Assembly (NCBI RefSeq): GCF_030686865.1
Contig: NZ_JAQYUS010000009.1
Location: 1 to 64,000, forward strand
From: Kaistella sp. SH40-3
GTDB taxonomy: Bacteria; Bacteroidota; Bacteroidia; Flavobacteriales; Weeksellaceae
Reading direction: 5' to 3'
Length of the DNA stretch: 64,000 nucleotides
Part shown: positions 17,007 to 26,299 of the stretch, in pieces
Numbering within the stretch: the first letter of the stretch is position 1
Layout: each line of letters starts with the position of its first letter
The notes under the pieces: generated by a model
The model's input: the letters and a program-made list of their open reading frames with translations, nothing else
Told to the model about the DNA's origin: nothing
Databases searched by the model: none
Position numbers and translations under genes: made by a program

Positions 17007-17492
17007 TCAGAGATAAGATTTTATAACCGACCATTCCTGCAATTTCTTGTCATACGGAATGGTATAGGCAGGCGAAGTTGAAGGCAGAACAAATATTGGA
17101 ATTTCTAAATCATTTGGTATAATTTTATTTAAAGTTTTAAACGATTTCTGCCCATTACAGAAGAGGACTTTTATGGACGGAAAATCTTCCAGTAATTTCA
17201 AAATATTGTGATAATTTTCGTTTTTAATTTGGGTATCTAAACTTCCTTTTCTATCGCACGAATCAATGACATCCCAAACCCCAATTTTATATTTTTTTAA
17301 CAATTTAATTTTCACGGAATAATCTGTGGTAAACTCTTCCTCAAAAAGTTCAAATAAAATCCGCCAGAATTTATTTTGCGGATGAGCATAATATTCCTGC
17401 ATTTCTAATGATTTAATTCCAGGAACGGAGCCTAGAATCAAAACTTTAGAATCTTCAGAAATTAGGGGTGGAAAAGAAGAAATACGGTTCAT
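17007..17492 (-). CDS. Hypoxanthine/uracil-DNA glycosylase family protein
   Basis: A 161-residue uracil-DNA-glycosylase-fold protein, most like the family 6 hypoxanthine-DNA glycosylases (DNA-deoxyinosine glycosylase). The motif 1 region is LGSVPGIKSLEMQEYYAHPQ, followed by NKFWRILFELF; motif 2 is LPSTSPAYT near residue 137. It would excise deaminated bases, starting base-excision repair in the cytoplasm. Length fits. The exact base preference is from family knowledge. It is read away from the S9 peptidase terminator and convergent with the lipoprotein gene. Confidence 0.8.
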   Translation of the reverse strand: MNRISSFPPLISEDSKVLILGSVPGIKSLEMQEYYAHPQNKFWRILFELFEEEFTTDYSVKIKLLKKYKIGVWDVIDSCDRKGSLDTQIKNENYHNILKLLEDFPSIKVLFCNGQKSFKTLNKIIPNDLEIPIFVLPSTSPAYTIPYDKKLQEWSVIKSYL

Positions 17493-17510
17493 CGCTTAAA
17501 AGTAGTAAAA

Positions 17511-17542
17511 AAAAAGAAGTTCAGATTTCTCTGAACTTCTTT
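17511..17542 (-). terminator. Terminator of the S9 peptidase gene
   Basis: On the minus strand a 13-bp perfect stem (AAAGAAGTTCAGA / TCTGAACTTCTTT) with a GAAA tetraloop is followed by a T-run. It separates the peptidase from the glycosylase gene. Confidence 0.85.
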
Positions 17543-17546
17543 CGAT

Positions 17547-19544
17547 TTATAAAGTTTCTTTCAACCAACCAAAAAATTCTCTCTGCCAAACCAAACCATT
17601 TTGTGGATGTAATACCCAGTGATTTTCATTCGGAAAATATAGGAACTTCGCTTTCAAACCTTTTAGTTTTGCTGCCTGAAATGCTTCCTGACCTTGCTCA
17701 TAAGGAACTCTGTAATCTATTCCACCTTGAATAATCATCATCGGCTTATTCCATTTGCTTACATAATTGGAAGGATTAAATTCGGTGTACGATTTCGGAG
17801 TTGGTTCATCATAAGGAGAACCACCTAGATCCCATTTCGCAAAAAACAATTCCTCAGTCGTTAAATACCAAGATTTCATATCGAAAAGTCCATCATGTGC
17901 GATGAAAGTTTTGAAACGGTTTTCATGAATTCCAGCCAACATCATTGCGCTGTACCCGCCGTAACTTGCACCAACAACTCCCATTCTGTCGCCATCAACA
18001 TACGATAGCGTTTTTGCAAAATCTGCGGCTGCTAAATAATCCTGCATTACTTGTCCGCCCCAGTCTTTAGAAATATCTTCGTTCCATTTTGTTCCCCAAC
18101 CTGGCATTCCTCTTCTGTTTGGCGCTACTACAATATAATCGTTTGCTGCCATTAATGCGAAGTTCCAACGAACACTGAAAGATTGTGTTAAAGCAGACTG
18201 TGGTCCACCTTGACAATATAATAAAGTTGGATATTTTTTATTCGCATCAAAGTTTGGCGGATAAATAAACCAAACTCCCATTTCCTTTCCATCTGTAGTT
18301 TTTACCATTTTAAGTTCAGTTCTGGAAGGCTTAATTTTTTCGTAGTTCTTCTTATTTACTTCAGTTACTTGTTTCATTGAACCATTTTTCAAATCCACAG
18401 AAAACAAATCTGGATTGTGGTTCATGTCATTTCTGGAAACCAATAAACCGTTTTTGTTTTGAGCATGAATATCATTTACATCAAAATCTCCTTTGGTAAT
18501 TTGCTGGATTTTAGCGTTTTTCGGATTCAAAGAGAAAAGTTGTTTGGTTCCCTTCCAAGCTGTTGTAAAATAAATGTTTTTTGCATCTGGTGACCAAAAA
18601 ACAGAACCAGTAATACTTTCGTCCCAATCCTTGGTAAGGTTCGTTACTTTTCCTGATTTCCAGTCCATGATTTTTAAATCATTTTTATCGGCTTCATAAC
18701 CATCTCTGGCCATCGACATCCAGTATAAATATTTTCCGTCTGGAGAAAATTTAGGCGCAACATCATAACCTTTGTTGCTTTCTGTAAGATTTTTCACTGT
18801 TCCTGTAGCCAGGTCATAAGCGAAAACATCGGTGTTGGTTGAAAAGGCATATTCCTTACCACTCAACGGTTTTGTAACGTATAAAAGTTGGCTGGAATCT
18901 GGAGACCAAATAAAATCTTCGGCACCACCAAAAGGTCTTTGCGGAGAATCCCAAGGTTTTCCTTCTAATAAATCTTTTGCTTTATCGGCATTTTCAGAAA
19001 CATTAACTACAAAAACGTGGTTGTATTTTCCTTCATTATAGTAATCCCAGTGACGAAGATTTAAGTCAGTATAAATATGCGCTGTCGATTTCGGAGTATC
19101 AGCATATTTATCTTTTCCTAATAATTTTTCAACCAAAACTTCTTTGCTAAAGGCTACCTTTTTACCATCGGGAGAAATTACAATATTGTCAACTTTCCCA
19201 ACGGTATAAAATTCTGTCCAGGTTTTTCCGGCATCTTTAGAAAGATAAATTTTGTCATCTTCCTGCGCATAAATTCCGTTTGCATCCCACTGAATCAAAG
19301 ATTTTTTACCCAAATCCAAAGCGGTTGCTTCAGCACTTTTAATATTAAAGAAATAATTTTTTTTGTTGTTTTTTTCCGTCTTCAGATCGGTTTTTCCAAT
19401 ACTGTAGATGAGTGAATTCTGATCTGGCGAAACTGCAGAAACTCCTATTTTATTCAGAGTCCATAATATTTCGGGAGTCATCACATTCTGCGCATTCATA
19501 AGAAAAGGCGCTACAAGAGCGACCAGGGTACTTTTTATTTTCAT
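17547..19544 (-). CDS. S9 family prolyl oligopeptidase-type peptidase
   Basis: A 665-residue secreted serine peptidase of the S9C/dipeptidyl-peptidase 5-like group. It has a signal peptide (about 1-18), a beta-propeller (about 30-400; repeats such as SPDGKKVAFS, SPDSSQLLYV, SPDGKYLYWM, SPDAKNIYFT) and an alpha/beta-hydrolase domain. The catalytic triad is visible: S527 in GASYGGYS, D610 in GGIDYRVP and H642 in NENHWVL. It would cleave dipeptides or short peptides in the periplasm, feeding peptide catabolism. It is monocistronic, with its own terminator. Confidence 0.93.
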   Translation of the reverse strand: MKIKSTLVALVAPFLMNAQNVMTPEILWTLNKIGVSAVSPDQNSLIYSIGKTDLKTEKNNKKNYFFNIKSAEATALDLGKKSLIQWDANGIYAQEDDKIYLSKDAGKTWTEFYTVGKVDNIVISPDGKKVAFSKEVLVEKLLGKDKYADTPKSTAHIYTDLNLRHWDYYNEGKYNHVFVVNVSENADKAKDLLEGKPWDSPQRPFGGAEDFIWSPDSSQLLYVTKPLSGKEYAFSTNTDVFAYDLATGTVKNLTESNKGYDVAPKFSPDGKYLYWMSMARDGYEADKNDLKIMDWKSGKVTNLTKDWDESITGSVFWSPDAKNIYFTTAWKGTKQLFSLNPKNAKIQQITKGDFDVNDIHAQNKNGLLVSRNDMNHNPDLFSVDLKNGSMKQVTEVNKKNYEKIKPSRTELKMVKTTDGKEMGVWFIYPPNFDANKKYPTLLYCQGGPQSALTQSFSVRWNFALMAANDYIVVAPNRRGMPGWGTKWNEDISKDWGGQVMQDYLAAADFAKTLSYVDGDRMGVVGASYGGYSAMMLAGIHENRFKTFIAHDGLFDMKSWYLTTEELFFAKWDLGGSPYDEPTPKSYTEFNPSNYVSKWNKPMMIIQGGIDYRVPYEQGQEAFQAAKLKGLKAKFLYFPNENHWVLHPQNGLVWQREFFGWLKETL

Positions 19545-19739
19545 TAGAAATAATATTTACAAAATTTTTAAATGTAGAGATTCTCTTTTCCTCTTAATTA
19601 ATGAGGGGAATTTTAAACGATTACAAATATAGAAAATTCGAAAGTAAGACGATGATTTCACCCAATTTCTGTTACAAAATCTTTAGAGTTTCAAGATGCG
19701 AGTTTCGGAGATTTTATTATCTTTAAAAAAAAATAATAA

Positions 19740-20345
19740 ATGGTTCTAAAAAATCTGAATTACCCACTTGATTTTAAATTCAAAATCACCACACTTTCAA
19801 GTGATTTTAATATTACCGATAAAAACGGAAATTATGTAGCGTACGTCCGTCAGAAAATGTTTAAACTGAAAGAAGATGTTATCGTTTTCAATGATGAATC
19901 AAAATCGCAGGAACTGTTCAGAATTAAAGCCGATCGCTGGTTAGATTTCAACGCCAGTTATTCAATGAACGATCTTATTAATAATAAAAACTATGGCCGC
20001 CTTGCCAGGAAAGGAATGCGCTCTTTCTGGAAATCTCATTACGAAGTCTTAGACGAAAATGACCAACTGAAATTTAACATCAGTGAAGATAATGCCTGGG
20101 TGAAAATTATGGATGGAATGGTAAGCGAAATTCCTATCGTAGGAATGTTTACAGGATATTTTCTAAATCCTTCCTACACCGTAAAAGATGCCAACGGAAC
20201 CGAATATTTCAAATTAAAAAAAATGCCTTCTTTAATAGGAAGAAGATTTCAGTTAGACCGATTAAAAGATATTGACAATCACGATGAATCGTTGGTAGTT
20301 TTATCTTTTTTAATGATGGTTTTGCTGGAAAGATTGCGCGGTTAA
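19740..20345 (+). CDS. LURP-one/tubby-like hypothetical protein
   Basis: A 201-residue cytoplasmic protein with repeated short strands (FNITDKNGNYVAYVRQKMFKLKEDV, YEVLDENDQLKFNI, YTVKDANGTEYFKLKKMPS), the pattern of LURP-one-related/tubby-like beta barrels. The C-terminus (ESLVVLSFLMMVLLERLRG) is hydrophobic and could bury the central helix of such a fold or act as a membrane segment. The function of the family is unknown. It lies 30 bp before a lipoprotein gene on the same strand and may share its transcript. Confidence 0.6.
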   Translation: MVLKNLNYPLDFKFKITTLSSDFNITDKNGNYVAYVRQKMFKLKEDVIVFNDESKSQELFRIKADRWLDFNASYSMNDLINNKNYGRLARKGMRSFWKSHYEVLDENDQLKFNISEDNAWVKIMDGMVSEIPIVGMFTGYFLNPSYTVKDANGTEYFKLKKMPSLIGRRFQLDRLKDIDNHDESLVVLSFLMMVLLERLRG

Positions 20346-20375
20346 TTCAATATCAATTTTAAATATAAATATCAG

Positions 20376-20864
20376 ATGAAGAAAGTAATGATTATCGCGT
20401 CTTTAATGATGCTATTTTCTTGTAAGAAAGAAGAGCAGGTTTCGGAAACCAAAATAACGACTGACTCTTTAAATGTAGCAATTGATTCTGCGAATACCGC
20501 AGCAACTTTAAACCAAATCAACCTTGAATCATTTGGTTTTCCAGCGGAAGTGAATGGTTGCTCCTGTTATTTTTCTAAAACAAAAGAAGATTTTCATAAT
20601 GAGAAATACGTTTATATCGATGATTATGGAAACAGTGCTTTTCTAAAAATTGATGGAAAACAAGCGAAAATTAAAATGGAAGAAGGAGATTTTGATCCGG
20701 ATAACTTTAGCAAAATCATTAAAAATGATGAGTTTTCAGTAACCATCGAAGGGAAAAAAGTAAACGAATTAGATGAAGTGATGTTGTTTCAGGGAACCAT
20801 GACGGTTGAAAATAAAAAAGGTGAAAAAACAATCACGCCGATTTACGGAGAATGCGGCTGTTAA
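20376..20864 (+). CDS. Putative lipoprotein, hypothetical
   Basis: A 162-residue lipoprotein: MKKVMIIASLMMLFSC puts the lipobox Cys at 16. The mature protein contains NGCSCYFS (about 62-69) and ends GECGC; the four cysteines may form disulfides or bind metal. The central part (YVYIDDYGNSAFLKIDGKQAKIK) suggests a small beta domain. Family not recognised. It is the second gene after the LURP-one-like protein. Confidence 0.6.
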   Translation: MKKVMIIASLMMLFSCKKEEQVSETKITTDSLNVAIDSANTAATLNQINLESFGFPAEVNGCSCYFSKTKEDFHNEKYVYIDDYGNSAFLKIDGKQAKIKMEEGDFDPDNFSKIIKNDEFSVTIEGKKVNELDEVMLFQGTMTVENKKGEKTITPIYGECGC

Positions 20865-20923
20865 AATAATCTTAAAATTAAAACATAGCGCTTTTGAAAA
20901 TTTCGGGAGCGTTTTTTTATTTG

Positions 20924-20931
20924 TATTTTTG
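20924..20931 (+). promoter_or_regulatory. -7 promoter element for pepD
   Basis: TATTTTTG fits the TAnnTTTG consensus and ends 19 bases before the pepD ATG. A TTG upstream (20,894) is too far for a standard -33 element. Confidence 0.4.
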
Positions 20932-20950
20932 AGGTAAATAAAATTTTATA

Positions 20951-22393
20951 ATGGAATTATCACAACTCGAACCGCAAATTATCTGGAAGAATTTTTCAGC
21001 CTTGAATTCGGTTCCCCGTCCCTCAAAAAAAGAAGAACAAGTAATCGCATTTATTAAAAACTTTGGTGAAAATCTAAACTTAGAAACTACGGTTGATGAA
21101 GTTGGAAATGTAATCATTAAAAAACCTGCAACTCCAGGAATGGAAAACAGAAAGTCAATTGTTTTGCAATCTCACCTCGATATGGTTTGCCAGAAAAACA
21201 ATGATATTGAATTTGATTTTGAGACACAAGGAATTCAGATGGAAGTTGATGGCGATTGGGTAAAAGCAAAAGGAACTACTTTGGGTGCTGACAACGGATT
21301 GGGCGTGGCTTCAATTATGAGTATTTTAGAAAGTAACGATCTTGCTCATCCTGCTTTGGAAGCCCTTTTTACTATTGATGAAGAAACCGGAATGACGGGA
21401 GCAATTGGTTTAAAACCTGGACAGTTGGAAGGTCAAATCTTATTGAATTTAGATACGGAAGAAGATGACGAAATAGATATCGGTTGTGCTGGTGGAGTTG
21501 ATGTTACTGCTTCACAAAATTATGAATTGGAAGATTCCAAAGGTCAAATTGTAAAAATCACCGTGAAAGGTTTACAGGGAGGACATTCTGGAATGGATAT
21601 TCACAAAGGTTTTGGAAATGCAAACGTGATTTTGGGACGACTTTTATATACCGGACTTTACAACCAAAACATTCAATTGATTTCTATGGATAGTGGCGGT
21701 TTGCGCAACGCAATTCCAAGAGAAGGAAATGTGGTCTTATCGGTTAGAAATTCTGTAGAATTTATGGATGGAGCGAACAGTTTGAAAGCAGCGATTTTGG
21801 AAGAATTTGCAACTGTTGAAAAAGATTTGCACATTAATATTGAAACCTACTCTACTCCAGATCAAGCGATTTCTGAAGCAGATTCAAAGAAAATAATTTT
21901 GGCCTTAAAATCTGCACACAACGGAGTTTACAGAATGTCGCCAGATGTTGCTGATTTGGTGGAAACATCAAATAATATTGCCAGAGTTGAATTGAAAAAT
22001 GGCGCTTTACAGATATTAAACCTTTCCCGTTCCTCAATTGAATCTGGAAAATACGCGGTTGCTGAACAGTTAAAATCAGTCTATGAATTAGCCGGAATGA
22101 CCGTAGAATTTAATGGATCTTATCCGGGATGGAAACCAAAACAAGGTTCTGAAATCGTACAGATCATGGAAAAAATCTACGAAAAAAGTTTTGGTGATAA
22201 ACCACAGGTTGTGGCTTGTCACGCAGGTTTGGAATGTGGAATTATCGGAGCCAATTATCCAGACATGGAAATGGTAAGTTTCGGTCCAACTATTCGTGGA
22301 GCGCATTCACCAGATGAGAGAGCCAATATTCCTTCTGTTCAGAAATTCTGGGGATTCTTAAAAGAAATCTTAGCGAATATTCCAGCGAAATAA
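20951..22393 (+). CDS. pepD: Aminoacyl-histidine dipeptidase (M20 family)
   Basis: A 480-residue cytosolic PepD-type di-zinc peptidase that hydrolyses Xaa-His dipeptides and other dipeptides. Metal-site regions are visible: LQSHLDMVCQK (H-x-D, about 76), GADNGLGVAS (D about 115), TIDEETGMTGAI (catalytic and metal Glu, about 145), NLDTEEDDEI, and the late CHAGLECG and GPTIRGAHSPDERANI. The dimerisation domain starts with GGHSGMDIHKG. Length matches the family. It is monocistronic, with a terminator after the stop. Confidence 0.95.
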   Translation: MELSQLEPQIIWKNFSALNSVPRPSKKEEQVIAFIKNFGENLNLETTVDEVGNVIIKKPATPGMENRKSIVLQSHLDMVCQKNNDIEFDFETQGIQMEVDGDWVKAKGTTLGADNGLGVASIMSILESNDLAHPALEALFTIDEETGMTGAIGLKPGQLEGQILLNLDTEEDDEIDIGCAGGVDVTASQNYELEDSKGQIVKITVKGLQGGHSGMDIHKGFGNANVILGRLLYTGLYNQNIQLISMDSGGLRNAIPREGNVVLSVRNSVEFMDGANSLKAAILEEFATVEKDLHINIETYSTPDQAISEADSKKIILALKSAHNGVYRMSPDVADLVETSNNIARVELKNGALQILNLSRSSIESGKYAVAEQLKSVYELAGMTVEFNGSYPGWKPKQGSEIVQIMEKIYEKSFGDKPQVVACHAGLECGIIGANYPDMEMVSFGPTIRGAHSPDERANIPSVQKFWGFLKEILANIPAK

Positions 22394-22437
22394 AAAATTC
22401 TACGGTTTGAAAAAACCTAATTAAGAATTACAGAATT

Positions 22438-22478
22438 AACTTTGTCAAAGTTCTACACTTTGACAAAGTTTTTTTTTG
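22438..22478 (+). terminator. Terminator of pepD
   Basis: AACTTTGTCAAAG and CTTTGACAAAGTT form a 13-bp perfect stem with a 7-base loop, followed by T8 on the plus strand. Confidence 0.85.
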
Positions 22479-22486
22479 CTCGAAAA

Positions 22487-23314
22487 TCAACAGTCGCTTA
22501 CGACTAAAATATCACCAACTTTTTTTAATGGTTTTTCTTTATCTGTAGAATCTGATAGATAGAAGAACAAATGTTGAACTTCATAAGAATCAGATAAATC
22601 CAAAATCATATCGGGTAAATTATCGCCATTTAAATCGCCTATCCAAATAATTTTTGGAGTAGAAAATTCTATTTTATTGATGGTTGCCAAATTATACGAG
22701 TCATCATCAACGGAAAAAGAAAGCACGTAGTTGGTGATTTGCGAATCGGTAAGTTCCTGATCTGTTTTTTCCCGAACCATTGAAGAAGGAATGACATATT
22801 GTTGATCATCAACAACGCGTCCCATGGGCGAAAGCATATATTCGTTTCCTTTAAACTTGAAGGAAATATTGTACTCCGGAAATAGTGGTTTGTTTTCTAA
22901 AATCGTTTCTGGATTTTCATTTAAACCTTTGAAATTTGTAAAAAATAAAACAGCATTTTCATTTTTAGATTTTAGGATCATAACATCGTCTCCTGAACAT
23001 TCATCCCGGTCGTAAGAAATCTGTAAATCTGCTTTACCTATAAGCCACTTTCCTGTTTTTTCCTCTTTGTAAAGTTCAAACCAATTTTTATTTTCTACAT
23101 TTTTAGGATAGCCTTTACTTGTCTTTCGATATGATGTAGGAATTAAAATTGACAGATCCGATGGAGAATTAGTGCCGATTGTGGATTCCGATTTTCCTGC
23201 TGTTTTTGTAATTTCAGATTGTTGATTTTCTTCCGCAGCCACTGCTTTCTGACACTGCACAAACATTCCTGCAAGTGCCGTGAAAATTAGGGTGGCAAAT
23301 AAATAATGTTTCAT
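22487..23314 (-). CDS. Secreted or lipid-anchored hypothetical protein
   Basis: A 275-residue exported protein. The N-terminus (hydrophobic 4-19, then VQC21) could be a lipobox or, with AVAA a few residues later, a signal peptidase I site. Near the C-terminus DLNGDNLPDMILDLSD looks like an FG-GAP/EF-hand-like D-x-N-x-D calcium loop. The rest is unrecognised. It is convergent with pepD and shares the terminator region, and is followed upstream by the amine oxidase gene on the same strand. Confidence 0.55.
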   Translation of the reverse strand: MKHYLFATLIFTALAGMFVQCQKAVAAEENQQSEITKTAGKSESTIGTNSPSDLSILIPTSYRKTSKGYPKNVENKNWFELYKEEKTGKWLIGKADLQISYDRDECSGDDVMILKSKNENAVLFFTNFKGLNENPETILENKPLFPEYNISFKFKGNEYMLSPMGRVVDDQQYVIPSSMVREKTDQELTDSQITNYVLSFSVDDDSYNLATINKIEFSTPKIIWIGDLNGDNLPDMILDLSDSYEVQHLFFYLSDSTDKEKPLKKVGDILVVSDC

Positions 23315-23433
23315 GGTTTGTTTTTTTAGTTTTTATATAATGATCTCATTAACATTGAATATTTTAATAGAACTTGAAAATACGCAGTCATAATGTACTA
23401 TTTTAAAAATTAAAGAAAAGATTTAGGACACTT

Positions 23434-24792
23434 TTAACTTTTATAAATATTCTGTGCTGCTGCTTCTCCGGTTTCTACTGCGCCTTCCATAAAACCTTGC
23501 CAGTCTGCCAAATGCTCTCCGGCAAAATGAGTATTCATAAAAGGTTGAGCCAATATTGGTCGAAGTTTGAACCACTGATCAATTCCATAAAATGCATAAG
23601 CGCCACGTGAATATTCATCGTTGCCCCAATAATAACTGACCTGATTTTTAAGCAGCGGTTTGATGTTTCCAAAATGTGGTTCCAGACATCTGAAAACGTC
23701 CTGCGCCTGAAATTCATTGGTTTGATTGGCATTCATCATTGCTTTGTCTCCGATTGAATATGCAATCAAAACGCCTTCCTTCGATGCTTGATTTTTAGTC
23801 GCATGATAAAAATAAAGCGGTGCCTGATCGGTTATTAAATCAAAACTTTCGTCTCCCCACAAGCGTTCTGTAAAATGCAGGGCGTGTTTTTGAATCCGAG
23901 CATATTGCAACTGTCGAACTGCGTCTGCGTAAACTTCTGGCAAGGCAGGTAACCAATTAATTCGGCTCAAAGCAAAAGTAGGCGCCGTACAAATCACTTT
24001 ATCACATTCAATCACAGTTCCGTTGCTGCAACGAACTTTCACTTTTTTACCGGTTTGATCGATTTGAGCAACGTGATGTTTTAAGCGGATGTTTTCGGCG
24101 CCAAGTCGGTTGGCAAACGCTTTTGCTAACTGTGCATTTCCACCTTTCATTTTTAAATCCATCTCATTTTTCGGGCTGCTTTCCGCATATTCAGCCAGCG
24201 CTGCAAAAGCAGAAACGTGACGAATACTTTCGCCGAAATCGGTACTGTCCAATAATTCGCGGATATCCAAATCTCTATCCTTGCAGCCATTATCAACCAA
24301 ATATCGCCACCAGTCGTACTGATCGAGTTTCAGTTTTTCAGCCTCCGACATTTCAGGATATTTCTTTAACAGACTTTCAAATTTCGAATTCCATTCCGGA
24401 CTGTAATCCCATTTGCCTGCTGGTGAATATTGATTTTTGTAAATGAGATGGGTCTCAAATTGATTGTTCTGCAGCGGTATATTAAATTCGCCACACAACT
24501 CCTGAATTCGGGTGTGGGAATTCCCGACCCATTCGCCGCCCAGTTCTATGACGAGGTCATTGTTCATTTGGTGGGAAAATACTCTACCGCCGATTCGGTT
24601 GCGACTTTCTAAAATGATGAAAGAAATTCCTTTTTGTTTTAATTGATAGGCAGCAGCCAGACCGGAAAACCCTCCACCAATAATCACCACTTTTACACTT
24701 GCGGAATTACTGCTGAATGACGATAAAAACGAAGGAGTCAATAAGGCGCCGGCAGCCAAAGAAGTCTGTTGAATAAATGTTTTTCTGTTCAT
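23434..24792 (-). CDS. FAD-dependent amine oxidase (flavin monoamine oxidase family)
   Basis: A 452-residue exported flavoenzyme. The N-terminus (RKTFIQQTSLAAGALL) resembles a Tat or Sec signal. A Rossmann GGGFSGLAAA (39-48) and the ESRNRIGGRV stretch bind FAD. A conserved C-terminal segment (FMNTHFAGEHLADWQGFMEGAVETGEAAAQ) contacts the flavin. The family oxidises primary amines or amino acids to imines with H2O2 production; the substrate here is not known. It has no operon partner; the 119-bp gap to the downstream lipoprotein-like gene has no clear terminator. Confidence 0.85.
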   Translation of the reverse strand: MNRKTFIQQTSLAAGALLTPSFLSSFSSNSASVKVVIIGGGFSGLAAAYQLKQKGISFIILESRNRIGGRVFSHQMNNDLVIELGGEWVGNSHTRIQELCGEFNIPLQNNQFETHLIYKNQYSPAGKWDYSPEWNSKFESLLKKYPEMSEAEKLKLDQYDWWRYLVDNGCKDRDLDIRELLDSTDFGESIRHVSAFAALAEYAESSPKNEMDLKMKGGNAQLAKAFANRLGAENIRLKHHVAQIDQTGKKVKVRCSNGTVIECDKVICTAPTFALSRINWLPALPEVYADAVRQLQYARIQKHALHFTERLWGDESFDLITDQAPLYFYHATKNQASKEGVLIAYSIGDKAMMNANQTNEFQAQDVFRCLEPHFGNIKPLLKNQVSYYWGNDEYSRGAYAFYGIDQWFKLRPILAQPFMNTHFAGEHLADWQGFMEGAVETGEAAAQNIYKS

Positions 24793-25119
24793 GGTTAGTG
24801 TTTTTTTTGGGTTAGTTTTTTTATTTTTAAGTCATAAGCATCACATATATTTTTAATTTTATTTAAACAATCATTGTATTCTGCTATTAGAATATAATTT
24901 ATTCCAATATTTTCAGATTTGTAAACAATGAAATTACTACTTTTATATTAATTCGGTTTTTAGCACTTTTTCTCTTCTCTATTTTAGCGAAAATCTGTTT
25001 AGATGATAACTGCTGAAGGTTTCAACTCGATGAAGGTACTATTATTAAAAATTTCCTTCTGTAGAAAAAGGAAATTGAATTGAATGAAAAAAGGAAGTGT
25101 ATGTCTTTTGAAAAGGATT
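24793..25119. other. Non-coding gap with one hairpin
   Basis: AT-rich stretch between the amine oxidase start and the small ORF at 25,120. It contains the terminator-like hairpin at 25,046-25,076. I see no gene, tRNA or clear promoter in the rest. Confidence 0.5.
25046..25076 (-). terminator. Terminator downstream of the AraC/small-ORF pair
   Basis: AATTTCCTT and AAGGAAATT (9-bp perfect stem, 9-base loop) are followed on the minus strand by five T. Confidence 0.6.
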
Positions 25120-25281
25120 TTAAAAACGGAATTTTCCATTCCTCATATTTTTTAATTTGGTTTTTTCATGTAAAATTTGGTCATTATCCAAAACGTTAAT
25201 GCTTCCGATTTTACGGTCAATGATGGATTTTATACCGGTGTGAAATTTAATTTTCTTTAATGTTGGTTTTGTAAATTTCAT
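25120..25281 (-). CDS. Small basic hypothetical protein (53 aa)
   Basis: A 53-codon frame starting at ATG 25,281 and ending TAA at 25,120. It begins 21 bases after the AraC-family gene stop, on the same strand, and is followed by a terminator. The product is lysine-rich (MKFTKPTLKKIKFHTGIKSI...) with no signal peptide or cysteine. I recognise no family. Its placement in the AraC transcript is the main support, so it may be chance. Confidence 0.4.
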   Translation of the reverse strand: MKFTKPTLKKIKFHTGIKSIIDRKIGSINVLDNDQILHEKTKLKNMRNGKFRF

Positions 25282-25302
25282 TTTATTTATTTTTAAAGGT
25301 TT

Positions 25303-26190
25303 TCAAAGATTGTTTGATTGTTGAAATTTCTTTCTAAAATTATTAGGACTTTCCTGAGTGATTTTTTTAAAGTATTTCCCGAAATGGGATTTATCTGAAA
25401 AACCAAGTTCGAATGAAATTTGCGTTACCGATAAATCGGTATTTAGTAACAAACGTTCGCCTTCCAGCACTACCCGATTTTGAATATAATTCTCCGCAGA
25501 AATATCTAATTTTTCTTTAACTAAAGCATTCAGGTAATTAGCAGAAATACTTAATTTATCAGCGTAATCAGAAGTTCGCTTCAATTCTTTAAAATGAATT
25601 TCAACCAGGTTTTTAAACTGTTCGATATAAGTGCTTTTTTTATTGGTTTTAAAATCGATATAATCTGCATTGTCGGTTTTCCGAATGTATTTTAGCATCG
25701 ACGCCTTTAACAACAAACAAATAATCTCTTTACTTAATATCGTGGGTTGATTAAATTCTTTTTTAATATCGATAATTCCCGTTCGAAAATGAACCAAATC
25801 ACTTTTAGAAAAATCCAGGAAAGAAGGCAAGTTGGAGAAAGCGGTATCATTTTTTATCTTCCTGTTTCCGGTATAAATCAGATTGTAGAATGAACGCGTA
25901 AAAAGAATTGCTTCTCCAGTAAAGTTTTCAACTTCTGCAAACCGGAAGACCTGATTATAATTGACAAATAAAACTCTTCCTTTTTGTAAATCGAAAACTT
26001 CGTGATCAATCATTAAATTCCCTGAACCACTTTCTACAACGAATAAAGTATAGAATTTTGTTTTATAGGAATTCTGTGCATTGAAGACTTGCGCTAAATC
26101 TGAAAGTGTTAAAAACACAAACTCCCCATCAAAAGAAAACGGACGTTTCAAAGAGTTTATCGTCATTGAATTAATAAATGAGTTTGCCAT
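25303..26190 (-). CDS. AraC family transcriptional regulator
   Basis: A 295-residue regulator with an N-terminal cupin-like sensing domain (about 30-160) and a C-terminal double helix-turn-helix (about 190-292). The DNA-binding part reads LSISANYLNALVKEKLDIS, then VTQISFELGFSDKSHFGKYFKK, a classic AraC signature. The ligand and targets are unknown. Its neighbours (amine oxidase, small ORF, racemase operon) give no firm hint. A 109-bp gap separates it from the racemase gene upstream. Confidence 0.9.
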   Translation of the reverse strand: MANSFINSMTINSLKRPFSFDGEFVFLTLSDLAQVFNAQNSYKTKFYTLFVVESGSGNLMIDHEVFDLQKGRVLFVNYNQVFRFAEVENFTGEAILFTRSFYNLIYTGNRKIKNDTAFSNLPSFLDFSKSDLVHFRTGIIDIKKEFNQPTILSKEIICLLLKASMLKYIRKTDNADYIDFKTNKKSTYIEQFKNLVEIHFKELKRTSDYADKLSISANYLNALVKEKLDISAENYIQNRVVLEGERLLLNTDLSVTQISFELGFSDKSHFGKYFKKITQESPNNFRKKFQQSNNL

Positions 26191-26299
26191 AAATAGTCTG
26201 TTTTAATGTTAATGCTAAGATAAAACAAACCATTTTAATGGTGCTAATTCAAACAAACATTTTGAGCAATCAACTTGTTGGAAACTCCAATTTCAGAAT

